From a virus, in IMG/VR virus record IMGVR_UViG_3300035703_000370, positions 1-27,112 of that record: 27,112 bases of DNA; one strand, written 5' to 3'. The position numbers and the translations under genes were made by a program. Under the pieces are notes generated by a model, which was not told the DNA's origin, did not search any database, and saw only the letters and a list, made by a program, of their open reading frames with translations. Positions 6,050 to 12,871 of this stretch are shown here, piece after piece. How positions within the stretch are numbered: position 1 is the stretch's first letter; each line of letters opens with the position of its first letter.

Positions 6050-7837
6050 TTAAACCGTTTCTTCGAAACCGCGAACTTGGATGGTCACATCCCCTGCGTC
6101 GTCCGGCAGAGAAATGACAATGGTGTCACCCGCGTCCAGAACCAACCCCGTGCGCTCAAATGTCTGCGCCACCGCCAGAGCCAACTTGTCCAGAGTGCTG
6201 TCCGGCAGCAAAAGGAAGTCGTCAATCTGCGTGTTGATGGCAGTCTGTGTGGCAGGGGGCAGCGTTTGCTGCGTGAGTGCAGTCGCAGCAATGGTTGTGG
6301 TGGGCACCGTGATCGCCGTGGCTGTGCGGAACTGCACCGATCCGTTATTCGACAATGCGCCCGAATCATCAAGGTAAGCACCGATCAGCATATTTCGGTT
6401 GGGGGCGCTCACGCTTCGGGAGCCAGAACTTAGGGTCTGATTTACCGTGACCGAAACCCCACGGTAGGTGTACACAAACGGTCGCGGATTGCCCGTCACT
6501 GTGTAGTTCTGTGTGTACGTCGTGGCGCTGTTTGCGCCGCCAAGACTTATGGCAACTCCGAAGCCGAACTGATCACTTGATGCCGGAGCGGGGTTATCTA
6601 TTGTCTCAATCAAAGTCCAAGCCGTGCCGCTTCGGGTATACAAATACGCCCTTCCTTGGTCAACCACGGCATCGTTAAACAGATACGAACCCACCAACAG
6701 ATTACCTGCGGAGTCCATTGCAAGCCCGGTACCGAAATTGGAGTTGGTCTGCGCCGTTGGGTTCGCTATGTCTTGCAACACCGAAGTCGGTGTTGCTGTA
6801 GAGTATGTATATACGCGCCCCGTGTTGCTGTTCCCGTTAAACCCCTCAGCACCAATAGCGAAAAATGTTCCGGTCTTGTCGCATGCTACGGTGTATCCAA
6901 ACTTGTCTTGGTTATTGTTCGGGTTTGCAATGTTTGCCGTTAGAGTGTTTACGAATGCCCCGTAATAATATGCCCTGCCTGTATTACTGCCGCTAGGATT
7001 TGCGTATGCCCCAACAAGAACCCGCCCATCAGACCAACATGCCACTGAAAAACCGTACCTATCATTGTTACCACCGGTAGGGTTCGTAAAAGTTACTTGG
7101 AGCGTATTACCCGTAGATACCCTGTATCCGTAGGCGCGCCCTATTGCGCCACCGGCGCTAAACCCATCTGAGCCGATGACGATAAAGTCACCGGCGATTG
7201 CAACTGACCGACCAAAGGTGTCTGACGCACCCCCGTTCGGATTGGTGAATGTAGCGGCCAGACTCCAAGTGGTTCCGCTTCGCGTGTACCTGTACGCCCT
7301 ACCGTTATTAGTTGCCTGAGTGTCGTCGTCAAACGCGCCGACGATGATGTTATCCCCGCTGATGGCAACAGCGGAGCCGTAGGTGGAGTTTGGATTGTTT
7401 GCCGGGTCGGTAAGCGTTTGCTGAAGTGTCCACGCGGTACCGTCATAGAAGTAAATGAGTACCTTACCGAGAACGCCACCCACACCGTAGCCAAGAACTG
7501 CGTAATCCCCATCAAGCGCAACAGCGTAGCCCAGTTGGTTATTGGAGGCGTCCCCGTTGACCGTCAGTACACTAGCCGCTGCATTGAACCCGGTTGTCGT
7601 CGGCAACAGCGCGAGATTGCCTGCGTCCAGATTCTGAGTGTCGTTGATACCATCAAACGGCACTGCCGACAGGTTTACGTCGTCGTTCGCCAACTGATTC
7701 GATGGTAGTGCAGCCAGAGCCATCGTGGAAGCAGCGTTGGCATACGCCACAGAACTGACCGTAGCCCGCTTGCCCGCAGGAACGGTGTAAACCTTCTGGT
7801 AGCCGCGCCCGGTGATTTTGGTTTTTCCAAGTGCCAT
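6050..7837 (-). CDS. FG-GAP-type beta-propeller tail protein with split terminal domain
   Basis: 595 aa; ATG at 7837 with AAGGA six bases upstream. Residues about 95-500 contain around seven repeats of about 50 aa of FG-GAP/integrin-propeller type: starts such as LGYAVAL (102), YGSAVAI (153), FGRSVAI (208), YGFSVAC (261), FGYTVAC (313) and FGFGVAI (424), each followed by an IIVGA-like strand, an Asp/Asn-rich loop and GRAYxY. The ends look like two halves of one small phage beta domain: GYQKVYTVPAGKRATVSSVAYAN at the N-terminus and ERTGLVLDAGDTIVIS with VTIQVRGFEE at the C-terminus. A helical stretch (about 525-560) precedes the latter. Likely a virion surface protein for host or surface binding (inferred). 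Base composition in the propeller part is lower in GC than the flanks. Confidence 0.8.
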   Translation of the reverse strand: MALGKTKITGRGYQKVYTVPAGKRATVSSVAYANAASTMALAALPSNQLANDDVNLSAVPFDGINDTQNLDAGNLALLPTTTGFNAAASVLTVNGDASNNQLGYAVALDGDYAVLGYGVGGVLGKVLIYFYDGTAWTLQQTLTDPANNPNSTYGSAVAISGDNIIVGAFDDDTQATNNGRAYRYTRSGTTWSLAATFTNPNGGASDTFGRSVAIAGDFIVIGSDGFSAGGAIGRAYGYRVSTGNTLQVTFTNPTGGNNDRYGFSVACWSDGRVLVGAYANPSGSNTGRAYYYGAFVNTLTANIANPNNNQDKFGYTVACDKTGTFFAIGAEGFNGNSNTGRVYTYSTATPTSVLQDIANPTAQTNSNFGTGLAMDSAGNLLVGSYLFNDAVVDQGRAYLYTRSGTAWTLIETIDNPAPASSDQFGFGVAISLGGANSATTYTQNYTVTGNPRPFVYTYRGVSVTVNQTLSSGSRSVSAPNRNMLIGAYLDDSGALSNNGSVQFRTATAITVPTTTIAATALTQQTLPPATQTAINTQIDDFLLLPDSTLDKLALAVAQTFERTGLVLDAGDTIVISLPDDAGDVTIQVRGFEETV

Positions 7838-7846
7838 GATGAATCC

Positions 7847-8833
7847 TTAGAAACTGGAGAAGAAGAAAGCCTTGGCGTTGCTGACCTCGGGCTTGGGCAA
7901 GATCACATCGCCCGCGCCAAGCAGGCTCTGACCGTCGATGGTTTTGAGTGGTGACCAGAATGAGTTGGTGCCGTCGTTCGTCGGTACATACCCTGCCACC
8001 GTCCCGTCCACATCAGGCAGAGCAGCTTGGAAGGCCAAGCCCATTGCGAAGGCGGTTGTAGCGATCTTGGTGCTGTTGTCCGTCAAGGGCTGCGTGACGG
8101 CGAACTGGGCATTTACCGCATTGGTCGCGTTCTCTGTTGCTCCAGATGTAAGCGCGTAAGTGGCCGTTGCCGCGTTGCCGCCGATACTCAGAGCGTTGGC
8201 AGTCCCCGTCAGGCCCGTTCCCGCGCCACTGAAGGACAACCCCGAGACTGCACCCGAGAATGTGCCCGTGGTGCCGTTGACCGAGCCGCCGCTCAAGTTG
8301 GTCGCCGTTGTCGCGGTCGTCGCCATCGTCGCCGTATCAGCGGTCAGCGCCGTTGTCGCTGTCTGCGCGTTGCCCACCAGATTGCCGGTGAAGGTCGTCG
8401 CAGTGACGGATGTAAACGATACGCTGCCCCCGAGTTGGGCCACCTTGACGAAATCCGTGCTGACCCACGCCACCAACGCACGCTCACCTGCGGCCAGAGT
8501 CGCCCCGGTTGTTGGGCCTGTCCCGCGTACCGTCACCGTGAAAGTCGGAGAAGTGTTGATCACCACATAGGTCTTGCTCGTGGCAGGAACCGTGATCGTG
8601 ATGTTGGCCGTGTGACCCGAGGCGATCAGGATGGCGTACTGGGAAGACGTTGCCCCCAAGGGCATGTCCATCGTCGTATTGAGCGTGACACTGCCGCCCA
8701 CCACCAAGAACCCGGCGATGGACGCCTCGACATACTTGGTCAGGTTGTCGGAGAGTATGTCGCCCCAAGTCCCCGTTAGTTCACCAGTCGTCGGTATGAC
8801 AAGCCCAAGAAGCGGCGTGTAAGTAGAGGACAT
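7847..8833 (-). CDS. Tail fibre protein
   Basis: 328 aa; ATG at 8833 with GAGGT five bases upstream. The N-terminus (YTPLLGLVIPTTGELTGTWGD, then LSDNLTKYVEASIAG) is the widespread phage fibre start in which a Gly-Thr-Trp-Gly element precedes a short helix. The middle (about 135-225) is rich in Thr, Ala and Gly with repeated GNAATAT-like and VTATTFTGNLVGNAQTAT elements typical of fibrous trimeric shafts. The end (IDGQSLLGAGDVILP near 297-312) matches a common fibre tip. No enzymatic or chaperone domain is seen. It lies first in the host-contact module, upstream of the two propeller genes, so it may be the fibre to which they attach or an alternative receptor binder; that is inference. Confidence 0.85.
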   Translation of the reverse strand: MSSTYTPLLGLVIPTTGELTGTWGDILSDNLTKYVEASIAGFLVVGGSVTLNTTMDMPLGATSSQYAILIASGHTANITITVPATSKTYVVINTSPTFTVTVRGTGPTTGATLAAGERALVAWVSTDFVKVAQLGGSVSFTSVTATTFTGNLVGNAQTATTALTADTATMATTATTATNLSGGSVNGTTGTFSGAVSGLSFSGAGTGLTGTANALSIGGNAATATYALTSGATENATNAVNAQFAVTQPLTDNSTKIATTAFAMGLAFQAALPDVDGTVAGYVPTNDGTNSFWSPLKTIDGQSLLGAGDVILPKPEVSNAKAFFFSSF

Positions 8834-8841
8834 GGGTTACC

Positions 8842-9261
8842 TCAATTCGATGAGCGGATCAGCGCATTGACCGCATCGTTGGCGGGCATGGTGATCTTGA
8901 ACTGCGTTGTGGCGGACTTGTCTGAGCCGAAGTCCAAAACAGCAATGGCGCGATTGGCCTTGGAGGCGTTATAGATCAGCGCCGCTCGGGCGGTGAACAC
9001 AGCAGGGTTCCACACCACATCTGAGAAGTTCACGAAGGCGACGAAGCCCGACACTCCGATAGACACACCAGTGAGCACCTTGCCGCCCGCGCTGTACCCG
9101 ATGCCGGAGATTTCATTGGTTGGCGTATACGCCGTGGTGTTCTCATCGAGCGCAGCGCTGCCGTTGTACAGGGCGATCTTGAGGGTGTCCGTAGTCAGGT
9201 CGTGGATGGCCTGATACAACTCCCGCTTAAACGATGTGGTCTGGGTCTGAAGAATCGGCAT
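8842..9261 (-). CDS. Conserved phage virion protein
   Basis: 139 aa; ATG at 9261 directly after the HNH stop (TGA-T-ATG). Its ribosome site AGGGG lies inside the last codons of the HNH gene. The sequence pattern (TSFKRELYQAIHDLTTDTLKIALY, then LDENTTAYTPTNEISGIGYSAGG, ARAALIYNASKANRAIAVLDFGSDKSA) matches a small beta-rich family that I recall as frequent among tail genes of siphoviruses and podoviruses, annotated as structural. No membrane or catalytic motif. A role in the tail or at the fibre attachment site is inferred from its place just upstream of the fibre gene. Confidence 0.75.
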   Translation of the reverse strand: MPILQTQTTSFKRELYQAIHDLTTDTLKIALYNGSAALDENTTAYTPTNEISGIGYSAGGKVLTGVSIGVSGFVAFVNFSDVVWNPAVFTARAALIYNASKANRAIAVLDFGSDKSATTQFKITMPANDAVNALIRSSN

Positions 9262-9262
9262 A

Positions 9263-9877
9263 TCAGTTGGCCCCTTTGCGGATGTTTTCCTCGGCGGGGA
9301 TCACCTGTAGGTTTGTCGGAACATGCAGTCCCGAAACACGCTTGCCGCGCAACGGCAGAATATGGTCGACATGCCACGAGAACCCAAACAGCCGCGTCCT
9401 GATCGCCGCCAACTCGTAGGCTTGTCGAATCATCCACTTATCGTCGTCGCTCAACCAATCCGGTGTTCTGCGAAGTTTATCGCTTCTGCGCCGGGCTGTA
9501 TCCGCATTTTTAGCCCCGGGGTTGGTTTCCCTAAACACTTTTGAATACTCTCTTTGAATTCCGGGATGCCGCGCCCGCCAATCCTGACAAAACGAGAGTA
9601 TTTTTTGCTTGTTGCGCTCGTAGTAGCGCGACTGAGCAACCCGCTTGTTCTCTACAGCAACCGGATTAAGTTTTGATTTTGCATAATCTTTCTTTTTCTG
9701 AGCCTTGGTTCGCTCGGGGTTGGCTGCTCTGGATCGGCGCAGCGTCGCTTTAGCACACTCTACACACGCCCCAGAAACATACCGCAAGCCCTCAAGTTCC
9801 GGGTGTTTTGGGCACGCGCTTCCATAGCACCTCGAAAGCCCCTGCGCCTTAGCCTCTTGCCTAGAGATCTTATCCAT
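9263..9877 (-). CDS. HNH homing-type endonuclease
   Basis: 204 aa; the ATG at 9877 overlaps the adaptor stop by one base (TAATG). An N-terminal Cys/His cluster (C17, C22, H25, C38, C41) may bind zinc. A long basic stretch (about 45-140, many Lys/Arg) probably contacts DNA. The C-terminus has the HNH core WHVDHILPLRGKRVSGLHV with D171-H172, then N189 in TNLQVIP and N198 in EENIRKG. Free-standing HNH enzymes of this type cut DNA and spread by homing; a packaging role is less likely because this gene is far from the terminase. The body is more AT-rich than its neighbours, consistent with insertion. It sits neatly between two structural genes without disrupting either. Confidence 0.87.
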   Translation of the reverse strand: MDKISRQEAKAQGLSRCYGSACPKHPELEGLRYVSGACVECAKATLRRSRAANPERTKAQKKKDYAKSKLNPVAVENKRVAQSRYYERNKQKILSFCQDWRARHPGIQREYSKVFRETNPGAKNADTARRRSDKLRRTPDWLSDDDKWMIRQAYELAAIRTRLFGFSWHVDHILPLRGKRVSGLHVPTNLQVIPAEENIRKGAN

Positions 9878-10527
9878 TAGGCGACCTTCACCCGTGGTTC
9901 GCCGTTCCTGTAGGAATCGGACTTGTTCTTTCCGTCGCCCAACTGCTTGAGCAGGATGATGGACTGGCCGAACTGCGATTCGTAGTTCTGCACGATGTCT
10001 GCCTCCTCCTTCATGAACCGAGCCGCCTCAACCATCACGCCGTTGAACAGCGCGGAGTCGAAGTTGTCGCCAAGCCATGAAGTGCCCGCCGTCACGATGG
10101 ACTCAGGGTAGTAGAAGTAGTGCAGTTCGGCCTGATACGCCAAATTCGGTGTCGGCCCCAGAATGAACTGCAACTCATTGGGCTGCGCCGTGGGCGGGCC
10201 GAAGATGGCGTAATACTTGGGCAGACCAACACTGTTCTGCGACGGGTACGCTTCCCGAATGAAATTTGTGTCCTTGTCGATCAGGAAGTTGAAATCACCC
10301 GCAGGGGTGATGACCGCCAGAGAAAAGACCGACAGGAAATCATTGGGCGCGGAGACGAACTTATTACTGGCCGTAAGGGTCAGCGTAGCGTTCTTCCGCA
10401 GGGTCGGCAGTTGGACGGAGTTGTAGATTTTCTGCTCGGTCAATGCGGTCATGACCGCAAAGTCGTTATCGGAAAACGTGTTCTCCGTATAGTCCTGAAC
10501 AGCGGCTCTCAACTCAACGTAGTTCAC
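9877..10527 (-). CDS. Head-tail adaptor protein (SU10 adaptor type)
   Basis: 216 aa; GTG start at 10527 with GAGGG six bases upstream. The N-terminus (MNYVELRAAVQDYTENTFSDNDF, then EQKIYNSVQLPTLRKNATL) and later APNDFLSVFSLAV, GLPKYYAIFGPP, LGPTPNLAYQAELHYFYYPES and SALFNGVMVEAARFMKEE fit the adaptor family known from podoviruses such as SU10, in which twelve copies join the portal to the tail. The gene lies between connector-like genes and tail genes, as expected. The GTG start and overlap with the HNH gene suggest the latter entered at the 3' end without loss of adaptor sequence. Confidence 0.8.
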   Translation of the reverse strand: MNYVELRAAVQDYTENTFSDNDFAVMTALTEQKIYNSVQLPTLRKNATLTLTASNKFVSAPNDFLSVFSLAVITPAGDFNFLIDKDTNFIREAYPSQNSVGLPKYYAIFGPPTAQPNELQFILGPTPNLAYQAELHYFYYPESIVTAGTSWLGDNFDSALFNGVMVEAARFMKEEADIVQNYESQFGQSIILLKQLGDGKNKSDSYRNGEPRVKVA

Positions 10528-10536
10528 AACTCACCC

Positions 10537-10671
10537 TCAGGCCATCGGGCCGCGTGCCGTCTTGCCCTTGGTGGCGCAGCCGTTGCCGCGAGTAACCACC
10601 CCAGAGGTCTTGGCGTCGTCCTTGGGGAAGTTGGGGGGATTGGGCACCTTCTTGGGTTGCTTAGTGTTCAT
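10537..10671 (-). CDS. Very small protein with GCATKGKT C-terminal tag
   Basis: 44 aa: ATG at 10671, TGA at 10537-10539, AGGAG five bases before the start. The first part is lysine- and proline-rich (MNTKQPKKVPNPPNFPKDD); the last part is GVVTRGNGCATKGKTARG followed by PMA. This ending closely matches the C-termini of the two small proteins at 11750-11998 and 11995-12357, including 22 identical bases shared with the latter. It fills the gap between the adaptor and zinc-ribbon genes. No known domain and no function assigned. Related C-terminal motifs are frequent in small proteins of environmental podoviruses, in my recollection. Confidence 0.72.
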   Translation of the reverse strand: MNTKQPKKVPNPPNFPKDDAKTSGVVTRGNGCATKGKTARGPMA

Positions 10672-10679
10672 ACCGGCTC

Positions 10680-11060
10680 CTATGTTTCGATGGTGACGTT
10701 ACCCACCGCAGTTCTTGCCACAAGGTTATTCGGGGTTGGCGTATTTTGCCTTGATCCACCCACTGGTGACCACCCCCATTGCGTATCTCTTGATCCGCTC
10801 GTTGGAAAACCTGAGATATTCGGCCCGCCCGCGATGTAAGTCGTGTCCTTGCGCGGGTTTCTCAGCGCCTGCGGGTCTTCCACCGGGAACGACCCAAGCA
10901 TCAGTTGCGGGTGGTCTTGATCCAAACACTCCGAGCACACAAGCAAGCCCGTGGGCTTTTGCTTCAGCGGCTGATCCTTGAGTTCCTTCAGCTTCACGCC
11001 GCGACCGCACCTATCGCATTGACCCAGTGCCCGCTTACCAAGCGCAAACCTGTTTCCCAT
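10680..11060 (-). CDS. Small zinc-ribbon phage protein
   Basis: 126 aa; the ATG at 11060 overlaps the preceding TGA (TGATG). Residues 15-18 (CDRC) and 42-45 (CSEC) make a likely zinc ribbon. DHPQLMLGSFPVEDPQALRN follows, then RDTQWGWSPVGG near 91-102. This arrangement (MGNRFALGKRALGQCDRCG start, then zinc ribbon, then HPQL and WGW) matches a conserved phage family lying among connector genes in environmental podoviruses. Function is unknown. A virion or assembly role is inferred from position between two connector/adaptor-type genes. Confidence 0.72.
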   Translation of the reverse strand: MGNRFALGKRALGQCDRCGRGVKLKELKDQPLKQKPTGLLVCSECLDQDHPQLMLGSFPVEDPQALRNPRKDTTYIAGGPNISGFPTSGSRDTQWGWSPVGGSRQNTPTPNNLVARTAVGNVTIET

Positions 11061-11746
11061 CAGATCACCATCGGCCTTGGCACGAACCTGACCGCACTTC
11101 TATCGCGGTCTTCCTCGGAGGCAATTTGCCAATCTGCTTGATATTGGGCTTGTAACATCTGCATCCGCTCCATGCCGCCATCCACCTTCATGCTCAGGTA
11201 GTAAGCCAAGCCGGACACCATCGGCGGGATGAAACGGAACGGGACATCCATCGTGTTGTCGCCGTTGCCCGCATCTTGAATCCGGCGCAGTCTCCAGTAC
11301 ACGAAGGTGTAGGTCTGCGTGTTGTCCGGCACCGGCCACACCGTGAATGTGGGGGGTGTATGTCGCAGGATGCGAACTTGAATCGGACGCCCGGGGGTGA
11401 GTTTGTTGGGCAGGGAGGAGTAAGTGGAATTACTGATCCGCGTGATGGTCAGGTCTGCCTGCGTCGTGGCGCTGCCCGCGCCCGTGCGGATCACATGGTC
11501 AAGCAGGTCAACCGTGTCAGCCGGGAGGGTGTAGGTGTCAGTGCCGGGCGTCAGCACCTGACTGCCTTGCTCAAGAGTCCAGAGGTTAATCCCCCTGTTC
11601 GCCCAGTCTGCGAAGAGCAAGTTCAGGCTACGGCGGGCCGTGCGGAGGTCGTAGCCGGAGCGCATCTCCGAGCCGCAACGCTCGTAGGCTTCCTCGACAA
11701 GTTCAGTCAGATCGAGGTTAAACGCCGTTGTGCCTGAAGTTGCCAT
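11060..11746 (-). CDS. Probable head-tail connector / tail-tubular-like protein
   Basis: 228 aa; ATG at 11746 four bases after the preceding stop. N-terminal helices (FNLDLTELVEEAYERCGSEMRSGYDLRTARRSLNLLFADWANRG) are followed by beta strands with LTPGTDTYTLPADTVDLLDHVIR, then RPIQVRILRHTPPTFTVWPVPDN and YTFVYWRLRRIQD. C-terminal helices (IPPMVSGLAYYLSMKV, then MLQAQYQADWQIASEEDR) complete it. Helix-beta-helix organisation of about this length is typical of connector or tail-tube gatekeeper proteins; I recall this family as common in environmental podoviruses next to the adaptor. The exact ring it forms is uncertain. The next genes are the zinc-ribbon protein and the SU10-type adaptor. Confidence 0.7.
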   Translation of the reverse strand: MATSGTTAFNLDLTELVEEAYERCGSEMRSGYDLRTARRSLNLLFADWANRGINLWTLEQGSQVLTPGTDTYTLPADTVDLLDHVIRTGAGSATTQADLTITRISNSTYSSLPNKLTPGRPIQVRILRHTPPTFTVWPVPDNTQTYTFVYWRLRRIQDAGNGDNTMDVPFRFIPPMVSGLAYYLSMKVDGGMERMQMLQAQYQADWQIASEEDRDRSAVRFVPRPMVI

Positions 11747-11749
11747 CGC

Positions 11750-11998
11750 TTACACCATCTTCCCTTTTGTATGCCCCTTTGAGCAGCAGCCGTCGCCACG
11801 GACAACACCGCCCTTGGCGTACTTCTTCACCGGCTCCATCGGCATGCGCGACATCTTCTTGCGCTCTTCGGGCTTGACATCTGAAGCCTTACCGATTCGC
11901 ATGGGGGCCATGCGTTGCTTCTCGGTCAGCATGCCCGGTGCGCCCTCGTCAGGCATTGGGGGCTCGCCCATCTCGGCGCGATAAGGCTTGTCGTTCAT
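11750..11998 (-). CDS. Small basic protein with GCCSKGHTKGKMV C-terminal tag
   Basis: 82 aa; the ATG at 11998 overlaps the stop of the next gene upstream (ATGA). Met-, Pro- and Lys-rich (EEGAPGMLTEKQ-like start: MPDEGAPGMLTEKQRM, then KPEERKKMSRMPMEP). It ends YAKGGVVRGDGCCSKGHTKGKMV. That ending matches the C-terminus of the 120-aa protein encoded immediately upstream (YAKGGMVDGCATKGKTRGKMV), suggesting tandem duplication of at least the tail, or selection for a shared binding tag. No known domain, signal or membrane segment. Function unknown; placed among connector genes. Confidence 0.7.
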   Translation of the reverse strand: MNDKPYRAEMGEPPMPDEGAPGMLTEKQRMAPMRIGKASDVKPEERKKMSRMPMEPVKKYAKGGVVRGDGCCSKGHTKGKMV

Positions 11999-12357
11999 AC
12001 CATCTTCCCACGGGTCTTGCCCTTGGTGGCGCAGCCATCGACCATGCCACCCTTGGCGTACTTGGGCATGTTCTTCATACCGGACTTGCCGTGCACGCCC
12101 TCGCGCTTCTCGCCTTCCTTGTACATGGCAGGCGATGCCTTCTTGACCTTCATCTCCTTCTTCTCTTCAGAGGGAGTCTCTTTGCCCATAAACGGAGGGA
12201 GTTTCTTCATGGTTCCACCTTCTGCGAATTTGCGGCCCTTGTCTGCCGCGTTGAACTCCTTTGCCACGCCAACAGGAATCCCTGCTTTCTTCGCAAAGGT
12301 CGGATTGTGAGCCGCAGCCGCCATCAGACGGGCTTGCTTGGGTGAGGTTGAGGGCAT
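11995..12357 (-). CDS. Conserved small phage protein with GCATKGKTRGKMV C-terminal tag
   Basis: 120 aa; ATG at 12357, one base after the stop of the previous gene (12359). The N-terminus (MPSTSPKQARLMAAAAHNP, then FAKKAGIPVGVAKEFNAADKG) is a helical, DNA- or protein-binding-looking motif that I recall from many environmental phage genomes, always of unknown function. The centre is lysine-rich (GKETPSEEKKEMKVKKASPAMYKEGE) and probably disordered. The tail is YAKGGMVDGCATKGKTRGKMV. High Lys/Gly content and small size would fit an internal virion protein or packaging helper, but nothing in the sequence proves it. Confidence 0.72.
   Translation of the reverse strand: MPSTSPKQARLMAAAAHNPTFAKKAGIPVGVAKEFNAADKGRKFAEGGTMKKLPPFMGKETPSEEKKEMKVKKASPAMYKEGEKREGVHGKSGMKNMPKYAKGGMVDGCATKGKTRGKMV
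12015..12036. repeat. 22-base exact repeat shared with 10560-10581
   Basis: Bases 12015-12036 are identical to 10560-10581 in the same orientation. Both copies encode, on the minus strand, the GCATKGK part of the C-terminal tag of two different small proteins, about 1.45 kb apart. A third, diverged copy lies near 11761-11790. Exact identity at the DNA level, including third codon positions, suggests a recent duplication or gene conversion rather than only protein-level selection. Confidence 0.85.
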
Positions 12358-12358
12358 G

Positions 12359-12598
12359 TCAACAGTCCCACGCCCGTCGAGCCTTGCTCAGACGGCTTTC
12401 TGGATTCTTGGCGGCGTCGGGGAATTTCTTGGCCTGACCCGCAGATCGCGCACAGAAGGACTTTCGCCTTGCCGCGTCTTTCTCCGTCTTCGGATTCGGT
12501 GCGGGAGGTTTCAGATTCGCACCTTCCGTCTTCTTAAAATGTGCTCTGCCTGCGGCGTTGAGGCCACCTTTGGGATTCTGGTGCGCTTTTTTAACCAC
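12359..12598 (-). CDS. Small basic phage protein (KGGLNAAGRAHF type)
   Basis: 79 aa; GTG start at 12598 with GGAG seven bases upstream, overlapping the preceding frame's stop by 8 bases. Sequence: NPKGGLNAAGRAHFKKTEGANLKPPAPNP, then AARRKSFCARSAGQAKKF and an ending RRAWDC. This combination of GGL-x-AAGRxxF, LKPP and RRKSFCAR resembles a family of small DNA-associated-looking phage proteins (I recall DUF6321-like, not checked). Strongly basic. Function unknown; its place before the tagged small proteins suggests that it belongs to the same virion or packaging group. Confidence 0.68.
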   Translation of the reverse strand: MVKKAHQNPKGGLNAAGRAHFKKTEGANLKPPAPNPKTEKDAARRKSFCARSAGQAKKFPDAAKNPESRLSKARRAWDC

Positions 12599-12779
12599 GT
12601 TGTTTCTCCATTGCTGCGGCCAATTCTCGCAGCCATTGGGCCTTCTTGAGCATCATTTGTTGTCGGACGGCTCGGTCTTCACGGGTCTCCACGACTTGCC
12701 CTGCATCGAGCAACGTCTTCCGCCCGGACTCGCGTACCACCTCTGCGTCGATACGTCCCACCAGTCTTTCCATGTCCAT
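12591..12779 (-). CDS. Small helical protein, overlapping its neighbours
   Basis: 62 aa; ATG at 12779, TAA at 12591-12593. The protein is highly helical and charged (DAEVVRESGRKTLLDAGQVVETREDR, then QQMMLKKAQWLRELAAAMEKQRG), which would form a short coiled coil. Its first two-thirds overlap the Trp-rich frame 12653-12871 in a different frame on the same strand. The upstream sequence offers only a weak site (GGTGA). Its last 20 codons fill the gap up to the next gene, which supports it being translated. Either both frames are used or one is a shadow; I cannot decide from composition, as both have GC-rich third positions. Confidence 0.5.
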   Translation of the reverse strand: MDMERLVGRIDAEVVRESGRKTLLDAGQVVETREDRAVRQQMMLKKAQWLRELAAAMEKQRG

Positions 12780-12871
12780 ACGTCACCGTAATTTCGTTCG
12801 TACCACCCGGATTCAGTTGGAAGGATGGGTTTTGTGAACCACCCCTCCCTGACCTTGATGCTTCGCTTCAT
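12653..12871 (-). CDS. Small Trp-rich protein (ESGWYERN type)
   Basis: 72 aa; ATG at 12871. The protein has a run of aromatic residues (EGWFTKPILPTESGWYERN, VWTWKDWWDVSTQRWYASPGG) followed by QGKSWRPVKTEP. The P-x-x-SGWYE...W-W..WYAS pattern occurs in small phage proteins of unknown function, in which a Gly-Trp-Tyr element precedes a tryptophan-rich segment. It overlaps the 69-aa gene upstream by 59 bases and the helical frame downstream by 127 bases, both in other frames. No strong ribosome site is visible. The specific Trp pattern is unlikely for a random frame, so I judge it more likely real than not. Confidence 0.58.
   Translation of the reverse strand: MKRSIKVREGWFTKPILPTESGWYERNYGDVWTWKDWWDVSTQRWYASPGGRRCSMQGKSWRPVKTEPSDNK

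Noticed and set aside
4352-7837. Diversity-generating retroelement target
   Set aside because: No reverse transcriptase, no template repeat and no C-type-lectin ending seen in the window.
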